Notes under the pieces: model-generated
Told to the model about the DNA's origin: nothing
The model's input: the letters and a program-made list of their open reading frames with translations, nothing else
Database searches by the model: none
Position numbers and translations under genes: made by a program
Shown: positions 61,402-64,000 of the stretch, one piece after another
How the letters are laid out: each line of letters starts with the position of its first letter
How positions within the stretch are numbered: position 1 is the first letter of the stretch
From: Streptomyces antibioticus
GTDB taxonomy: Bacteria > Actinomycetota > Actinomycetes > Streptomycetales > Streptomycetaceae
NCBI RefSeq assembly: GCF_002019855.1
Contig: NZ_CM007717.1
Location: 868,001 to 932,000 of the forward strand
DNA: 64,000 nt
Direction: 5' to 3'

Positions 61402-63312
61402 TCAGAGCGAGCGCTCCAGATGGTCCGCGACCAGCTTCACGAACCGTCCGGGCTCCTTGGGCCGGCCGCCCTCGGCGAGCACCGCAAGACCGTGCAACAG
61501 CTCGGCGGTCTCGGCGAGTCCGGTCCGGTCCTCGCGCTCCCGGTACGCCTGGTTCAGGCCCTTGACCAGCAGATGCCCGGGGTTCAGCTCCAGGATCCGC
61601 TGGGCGGCGGGCACCTCCTGCCCCATCGCGCGGTACATGTTCTCCAGCGCCGGGGTGAGGTCGTCGGCGTCCGAGACGATGCACGCCGGGGAGACGGTGA
61701 GGCGGGAGGAGAGGCGCACCTCCTTGATGTCCGCGCCGAGTTGCTCCTTCATCCAGCCGAGCAGGGCGGCGTACTCCTCGCCCTGCTTCTCGCGCTCCTC
61801 GTCGGCCCGGGTGTCGTCCTCGGTGCCGAGGTCGACCTCGCCCTTGGCGACGGAACGCAGGCGCTTGCCGTCGAACTCGCCCACCACGTCGACCCACACC
61901 TCGTCGACGGGGTCGGTGAGCAGCAGGACCTCGATGCCCTTGGCGCGGAACGCCTCCATGTGCGGGGAGTTCTCGATGCTCTCGCGGGTCTCGCCGGTCA
62001 GGTAGTAGATGTCCTCCTGGCCGTCCTTCATCCGCTCCACATAGCCCGCCAGGGTGGTGGGCTCGCCGTCGGCGTGCGTGCTGGCGAACGACGCGACGGC
62101 GAGGAGGGCGTCCCGGTTGTCCGTGTCGGAGAGCAGCCCCTCCTTCAGGACGGAGCCGAACTCCCGCCAGAACGTGGCGTACCGGTCCGGTGCCGAGGTC
62201 ATCATGTCCTTGACCGTGGACAGGATCTTCTTGGTCAGCCGGCGCTGCATCATCCGGATGTGACGGTCCTGCTGGAGGATCTCGCGGGAGACGTTCAGCG
62301 AGAGGTCCGCCGCGTCGACCACGCCCTTGACGAAGCGCAGATAGGGCGGCAGCAGCGCCTCGCAGTCGTCCATGATGAAGACGCGCTTCACATAGAGCTG
62401 CACACCGCGCTTGTAGCCCTGGGTGTAGAGGTCGTGCGGGGCGTGCGAGGGCACGAACAGCAGCGCCTGGTACTCGAAGGTGCCCTCCGCCTGGAGCCGG
62501 ATCGTCTCCAGCGGCTCGCGCCAGTCGTGGCTGATGTGCTTGTACAGCTCGTGGTACTCGTCGTCGGACACCTCCTCGCGCGAGCGGGCCCACAGCGCCT
62601 TCATCGAGTTCAGCGTCTCGGGCTCGGCCTCGTCGGCCCCTTCGGTCCCGTCCGCCGTCTTCTTGGGCAGCAGCCGGATCGGCCAGGTGATGAAGTCGGA
62701 GTACCGCTTGACGATGTCCTTGATCGTCCAGGCGGAGGTGTAGTCGTGGAGCTGGTCGTCGGAGTCCGCCGGCTTGAGGTGCAGGGTGACCGAGGTGCCC
62801 TGCGGCGCGTCCTCCACCGTCTCCAGCGTGTACGTGCCCTCCCCGCGCGACGACCAGCGGGTGCCGTGGCCCTCCCCGGCGTGCCGGGTCACCAGGGTCA
62901 TCTCGTCGGCGACCATGAAGCCGGAGTAGAAGCCGACGCCGAACTGGCCGATGAGCCCCTCGGCCCCGCCCTCGTCCTGCGCCTCGCGCAGTTCCTTGGC
63001 GAACTGGGCGGTGCCGGAGTTGGCGATGGTGCCGATCAGCCGGCCCACCTCGTCGTACGACATCCCGATGCCGTTGTCCCGCACGGTGAGGGTACGGGCC
63101 TCGTCGTCGGTCTCGATCTCGATGTGCAGGTCGGAGACGTCTGCGCCGGGGAGGTCGTCCTTCAGCGCGGCCAGGCGCAGCTTGTCCAGCGCGTCGGACG
63201 CGTTGGAGACGAGCTCGCGCAGGAAGACGTCCTTGTTCGAGTAGACCGAGTGGATCATCAACTGGAGGAGTTGACGGGCCTCTACCTGGAACTCAAACGT
63301 TTCAGTCGGCAT
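61402..63312 (-). CDS. htpG: Hsp90-family molecular chaperone HtpG
   Basis: The 636-residue ATP-dependent chaperone. GHKL ATPase motifs are complete: [13 protein letters not shown] (about 35-47), [12 protein letters not shown] (about 77-88) and [11 protein letters not shown] (about 121-131). The middle domain carries NVSREILQQ with the catalytic arginine region, and a C-terminal dimerisation domain ends at ADHLERSL. Length is normal. The ATG at 63312 has GAGG further upstream than usual. The promoter probably lies at 63355-63390. It is divergent from the MFS gene. Confidence 0.97.
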
Positions 63313-63361
63313 GGTTCGCGTGCACCTCACGGGTTCTGGTGTCTCCAGGACTGGTCGGCCC

Positions 63362-63367
63362 ACTCTA
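63362..63367 (-). promoter_or_regulatory. Possible -10 box for htpG
   Basis: TAGAGT on the minus strand, about 50 nt before the htpG start. No good -35 is seen. No CIRCE or HAIR-type heat-shock operator is apparent, but a GTCGCACGG inverted repeat with two alternative partners lies further upstream (63417-63458). Confidence 0.4.
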
Positions 63368-63503
63368 AAACACCAAGTCAGGCAGCCCTGAAGCCTGTTC
63401 GAGGCCGGCGACCCGAGTCGCACGGACCTTCGATCACCCGTGCGACGGCCCGTGCGACCGGCCGGATGACGGTCGTGTGACCGACCGAGCACGCTCCCCC
63501 ACC

Positions 63504-63532
63504 TTGTCCTCGCCCGTTCTCCGACCTAGCCT
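63504..63532 (+). promoter_or_regulatory. HrdB-type promoter for leaderless MFS gene
   Basis: -35 TTGTCC (63504-63509), a 17-nt spacer, and -10 TAGCCT (63527-63532). A GTG codon in frame with the MFS protein lies exactly 6 nt later at 63539, so transcription and translation probably start together. Confidence 0.7.
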
Positions 63533-63538
63533 GAGTTT

Positions 63539-64000
63539 GTGCCGCAAATAAACAAAACCCGATCGCACAACGCCGTGCCGGGCCCCATGACCGACCTCAC
63601 CCGCCTCCGCATCGCCCTGACCGCCTTCTTCGCCCTGGACGGCTTCGTCTTCGCCGGCTGGGTGGTCCGCATCCCCGCGATCAAGGAGCAGACCGGCGCC
63701 TCGGCCGGCGACCTGGGTCTCGCGCTCCTCGGGGTGTCCGCGGGCGCGGTCGTCACGATGACGCTGACCGGCCGCCTCTGCCGCCGCTACGGCAGCCATC
63801 CGGTCACCGTGGCCTGCGCGGTCCTGCTCGCGCTGAGCGTCACCCTGCCTCCGCTGACCCACTCGGTACCCGCGCTCGGCGCCGCGCTGTTCGTCTTCGG
63901 CAGCGCCTACGGCGGGATCAACGTGGCGTTCAACAGCGCCGCCGTCGACCTGGTCCGCGCGCTGCGCAGACCGATCATGCCGACCTTCCACGCGGCGTTC
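63539..64000 (+). CDS. MFS transporter (3' truncated by window end)
   Basis: The N-terminal 154 residues of a major-facilitator protein resembling YbjJ-type transporters. The first helix is ALTAFFALDGFVFAGWVVRI, then IPAIKEQTGASAGDLGLALL; the loop GRLCRRYGSHPVT follows helix two. The frame is open to the window end. I prefer the leaderless GTG at 63539 (6 nt after the -10 box); the ATG at 63587, directly before the conserved part, is the alternative. Substrate unknown. Confidence 0.85.
   Translation, partial: MPQINKTRSHNAVPGPMTDLTRLRIALTAFFALDGFVFAGWVVRIPAIKEQTGASAGDLGLALLGVSAGAVVTMTLTGRLCRRYGSHPVTVACAVLLALSVTLPPLTHSVPALGAALFVFGSAYGGINVAFNSAAVDLVRALRRPIMPTFHAAF

Overview
The window is a chromosomal segment of a high-GC actinomycete, almost certainly a Streptomyces. 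Evidence: very high GC with strong third-position G/C bias, GGAGG-type ribosome binding sites mixed with leaderless starts (a TANNNT -10 box 6-7 nt before the start codon), and many Streptomyces-typical families (Lnt, HpnB-like glycosyltransferase, TerD, SHOCT, RsbW-like kinase, lipoproteins). I saw no rRNA, tRNA, CRISPR array, insertion sequence, phage gene or PKS/NRPS gene.

Layout. 1-15 kb: the 3' end of a large-type GAPDH gene converges on 6-phosphogluconate dehydrogenase across strong hairpins. Then come a 1541-residue orphan protein, two lipoproteins, a membrane PP2C phosphatase, an IclR regulator, an NmrA-type oxidoreductase and peptidase E. 15.4-32.6 kb: an all-minus-strand [NiFe]-hydrogenase block, read from high to low coordinates. 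Its order is FAD oxidoreductase, two small overlapping genes, hypX, small subunit, large subunit, a NifU-like gene, two DUF genes, a 507-residue unknown, maturation protease, a 33-residue membrane peptide, a strong hairpin, then hypA-B-F-C-D-E. 32.7-46 kb: a NUDIX gene, a gene-poor patch, lnt, an O-antigen-ligase-like protein, a second glutamate-racemase-type gene, an HpnB-like glycosyltransferase, a tandem TerD protein, a MOSC protein and a beta-helix/AAA+ fusion. 46-64 kb: a membrane protein with a split alpha/beta hydrolase, a DeoR regulator, a Cds1-like PLP enzyme, small signalling genes, a beta-hydroxyacid dehydrogenase followed by decayed copies of its own 3' end, a ROK regulator, an RlmG-like methyltransferase, a SIS isomerase/class II aldolase pair, an MFS protein with extracytoplasmic-type beta-sandwich repeats, HtpG, and the start of another MFS gene.

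How the parts work together. The hydrogenase genes match the actinobacterial high-affinity (group 1h, formerly group 5) enzyme used to scavenge atmospheric H2. The small subunit has the Cys-Asp substitution known for the Asp-ligated proximal cluster and no Tat signal. HypX, which makes the active-site CO from formyl-THF in air, is present, as is a complete hypABCDEF set with its protease. Eight junctions in the block are short stop/start overlaps of 4-14 nt, so translation is tightly coupled. I infer that transcription is split by a promoter with an iron-box-like dyad (31391-31420) and by an 18-bp perfect hairpin before hypA (21690-21731). The SIS/aldolase pair, with DeoR and ROK regulators in the same 10 kb, suggests an amino-sugar or tagatose-type catabolic module.

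Most interesting observations: the iron-box-like promoter; the unknown proteins and the 33-residue peptide inside the hydrogenase operon; the 50-bp tandem repeat between the hydrogenase subunits; the beta-helix/AAA+ and MFS/beta-sandwich fusions; and the repeated decayed gene tail at 53.4-53.7 kb.
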